A stretch of 64,000 bases of DNA from Selenomonadales bacterium. GTDB taxonomy: Bacteria > Bacillota > Negativicutes > Sporomusales > UBA7701. Below are positions 61,995 to 64,000 of this stretch, in pieces; positions within the stretch are counted from its first letter, which is position 1, and every line of letters begins with the position of its first letter. The position numbers and the translations under genes were made by a program. Under the pieces are notes generated by a model. That model worked only from the letters and a program-made list of their open reading frames with translations. It made no database searches and was not told where the DNA came from. The DNA lies in NCBI GenBank assembly GCA_029975165.1, contig JARKPR010000030.1, forward strand, positions 1 to 64,000, given 5' to 3'.

Positions 61995-63383
61995 CTATTT
62001 TCCGGAGTCGGCCTTGGTGGCCGCCGGCGCCGGCGCGGGGACGACGTCCTTCGCGGTCAGCTCGTCCAGCGTCTTGCCGGCCGTCTCCCGGCCGAGGATG
62101 AAGATATCGGCGGCGACGACGGCCAGCACGGCGGTGAACATCATGAACACGGTCGGGATCATGGTCGGCCCGCCGACCATGAGCCAGCCGACGACGATCG
62201 GGGCGATGATGCCGCCCGTGCGGCCGAAAGCCGCGGCCCAGCCCACCCCGGTGGCCCGGGCGTAAGTCGGATACTGTTCGGCGGAATAGGCGTGGCAGAT
62301 GCCCCAGGCGCCGAGGTTGAAGAAGGAGATCATACAGCCCCACAGCATGATTTCGAAGACAGATGCGGCTCTGCCGAACATGAAGGCGGCGATGGCGGTG
62401 ACCGCCAGGAAGCTCCCCAGCGTCGCCCGGCGGCCGATCTTGTCCACCAGGTAGGCGGCGGCGAAGTAGCCGGGAACCTGGACGAGGGTCATCCCCATCA
62501 TATATTCGAAGGATTTTACCAGATTGAAGCCTTTGGAGACCAGCAGCGACGGCAGCCAAGTGAACATGCCGTAGTAGGCGAACACGATGCCGAACCACAA
62601 GATCCACAGGCAGACGGTGCGGCGGATGAAGGTGGGGCTCCACAGGTCGAAGAAGTTGGCTGTCTTGCCGACGGCGACCGCCGGAATCTCCGACGGCTGC
62701 GGCGGCTCGCCCACCGGCACGCCCAACTCGCGCTCTATCTTGGCCACCTGCTCGTGGGCCTCCTGGTAGCGGCCCTTGCTGACGAGATACATCGCCGACT
62801 CGGGCAGGATTTTGTAGATGTACAGCACGAGCAGCGCCGGCGCGGCGCCGATCACGAACGCCAGCTGCCAGCCGAATTTAGGGATGACCAGGTAGGCAAT
62901 CAGCGACGCTACCAACCAGCCGACCGCCCAGGAACAGTTCTGGAGGACGAGCATCTTGCCGCGGTGCTTGGCGGGGGCATACTCGCTCATCAGAGCGTTG
63001 GCCACCGGCGGCTGACCACCGACGCCGAAGCCGACGATGAAGCGGAACACCAGCAGCGATTCGAGGTTCCAGGAAAAGGCGCACAGCGCGGTGCCGACGC
63101 TGTACACGGCCAGTGTGGCCGAGAACATCATCCGCCGCCCGATGCGGTCGGCCAACGTGCCGGAGAAGATGGCGCCGAAGCACATGCCGAACAAGCCGGC
63201 GCTGCCGATGTAGCCCATCTGGACGGGGGTCACGCTCCACGACCCGATCATCTTGGCGAGCACAAATGCGATCAGCGCCGTGTCCAGCGCCTCGAAGGCG
63301 ATGCCCGACCCGATCAGTACCAGCAGCCGCCAATGAAAGGACCCGAGAGGAAGATTGCTTACGCGATCGGAGATACTTGCCAT
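61995..63383 (-). CDS. MFS transporter (sugar/metabolite:H+ type)
   Basis: A 462-aa major-facilitator protein with 12 predicted helices. Signature loops are GTLADRIGRRMMFSATL between helices 2 and 3 and VDKIGRRATLG between 8 and 9; PESAMYLVSKGRYQEA lies in the central loop, as in the sugar-porter/AAHS type. AAAGGAGGG precedes ATG. Substrate unknown. Confidence 0.9.
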   Translation of the reverse strand: MASISDRVSNLPLGSFHWRLLVLIGSGIAFEALDTALIAFVLAKMIGSWSVTPVQMGYIGSAGLFGMCFGAIFSGTLADRIGRRMMFSATLAVYSVGTALCAFSWNLESLLVFRFIVGFGVGGQPPVANALMSEYAPAKHRGKMLVLQNCSWAVGWLVASLIAYLVIPKFGWQLAFVIGAAPALLVLYIYKILPESAMYLVSKGRYQEAHEQVAKIERELGVPVGEPPQPSEIPAVAVGKTANFFDLWSPTFIRRTVCLWILWFGIVFAYYGMFTWLPSLLVSKGFNLVKSFEYMMGMTLVQVPGYFAAAYLVDKIGRRATLGSFLAVTAIAAFMFGRAASVFEIMLWGCMISFFNLGAWGICHAYSAEQYPTYARATGVGWAAAFGRTGGIIAPIVVGWLMVGGPTMIPTVFMMFTAVLAVVAADIFILGRETAGKTLDELTAKDVVPAPAPAATKADSGK

Positions 63384-63425
63384 TACACACCCTCCTTTAT
63401 AATGAATGAGTACGTTTGCGCCTGA

Positions 63426-64000
63426 TCAACCGACCGTACCTGCCCGACGCTTCACCTCCTCGGCCTCGGTCGCCGCCCTGTTCACCAGATACTGCTGGGC
63501 GATGTCGCGGGCGTATTCACGGATGGCCGGCGTCCCGGCCATGACGAGCGGCGTCGACGTGATCCGCTCGCGGAAAAGCACCACCTCGACATCCGGCAGG
63601 AGCATCTGCAGGGCGATGGCCAGCGGCATGCCGTTTTCGAGGATCTCCATGGCGTGCGAGTTGCCGACGATGAAGTTCATGCCGAGTTCTTTGGCCTTTT
63701 TCGCCAGCGGGTGGTCGGCGCTCACCCTGCTGATCGACGCCAGTACCGTGTCGGCTTCCGGAAAACGGCTCTTGACCTGTGCCAGATGTTCGGGGGAAAA
63801 GCCGGTATGGGGGAAGATATGGATTATCGTGCTGACCTTGTTGGCGGGCTTGCCGACCAGGATGCGGCCGCCGGTGGCGACGTTGGTCTCGGTGATCTGG
63901 TCGCAGCCCCGCTCGCCGCGTTCGGCCATCAGCATCCGCTTCTCCTCGTCCAATCCCATGAAATAGTCGAGACGGTCGATGATGTCGCCGAGGGTATTCA
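63426..64000 (-). CDS. Unassigned protein (NIF3-like?), 5' truncated
   Basis: The frame stays open to the right edge, so the true start lies outside; 190 residues are visible. NVATGGRILVGKPANK and NSHAMEILENGMPLA are distinctive, and VVLFRERITSTPL follows. It loosely resembles the C-terminal half of NIF3-superfamily proteins, but I am not sure. It lies 42 nt downstream of the MFS start, in the same direction. Confidence 0.5.
   Translation of the reverse strand, partial: NTLGDIIDRLDYFMGLDEEKRMLMAERGERGCDQITETNVATGGRILVGKPANKVSTIIHIFPHTGFSPEHLAQVKSRFPEADTVLASISRVSADHPLAKKAKELGMNFIVGNSHAMEILENGMPLAIALQMLLPDVEVVLFRERITSTPLVMAGTPAIREYARDIAQQYLVNRAATEAEEVKRRAGTVG

Overview
The window reads as chromosome of a GC-rich, anaerobic, diderm Firmicute, most likely a Sporomusaceae-type Negativicute. 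The evidence is T-box leaders and strong GGAGG ribosome sites (Firmicutes), together with envelope-type secreted proteins resembling LolA and BamE, an SLBB protein, a three-gene succinate dehydrogenase/fumarate reductase, and a glgBCDAP glycogen operon that includes glgD. The assignment is inferred from gene content, not from a database search.

Layout. 1-4.3 kb: the end of an ArsB/NhaD-type permease, an L,D-transpeptidase and two tandem DUF445 membrane proteins, with two copies of an unassigned structured intergenic element. 4.3-15 kb: a branched-chain amino acid supercluster, all on the minus strand. leuA-leuC-leuD-leuB-ilvB2-microprotein follows a Leu T-box; ilvN-ilvC-microprotein follows a ykkC-family (probably ppGpp) riboswitch; an internal Ile T-box precedes ilvB1. 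The two microproteins (32 and 34 aa) are paralogous and too short for usual gene finders. 15-16.7 kb: a LysE exporter between two serine-recombinase remnants. 16.8-20 kb: sdhCAB. 20.2-28.4 kb: a minus-strand operon headed by a promoter, a guanine riboswitch with a terminator, and a LacI operator. It encodes a LacI regulator, an NCS2-like permease, a UbiD-type decarboxylase, a divergent adenine deaminase paralogue, a UbiX flavin prenyltransferase, an LpdD-type chaperone, a decayed ferredoxin and an HpcH/HpaI aldolase. This looks like a purine-linked prenyl-FMN decarboxylation pathway and is the best candidate for an undescribed system here.

28.5-37.5 kb: a 9-kb element integrated in tRNA-Ala(CGC), bounded by 52-bp direct repeats. 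It carries a tyrosine integrase, a divergent promoter switch, a replication module, two phage tail/baseplate genes and cargo, but no capsid or terminase gene that I can recognise; it is a satellite-like island or a reduced prophage. 37.6-46.1 kb: a type III polyketide synthase with an ICMT-family methyltransferase (BpsA/BpsB-like), rmuC, secreted proteins, tiny ORFs, an SLBB protein, an encapsulin with its ferritin-like cargo under a possible Fur box, an AEC transporter and an NlpC/P60 hydrolase. 46.2-58 kb: the glycogen operon glgB-glgC-glgD-glgA-glgP followed by a GH13-GH77 fusion, preceded by a leader with a 35-aa ORF and terminator. 58-64 kb: a YaaW-like protein, a TVP38/TMEM64 protein, two secreted proteins, an orphan short transcript with an 18-aa Cys/His peptide, an MFS transporter and a truncated gene at the right edge.

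Functionally, the cluster ties amino-acid supply (three RNA sensors), carbon storage (glycogen), iron storage (encapsulin) and fumarate/succinate electron transfer to a fermentative anaerobe that may also use purine-derived carboxylates.
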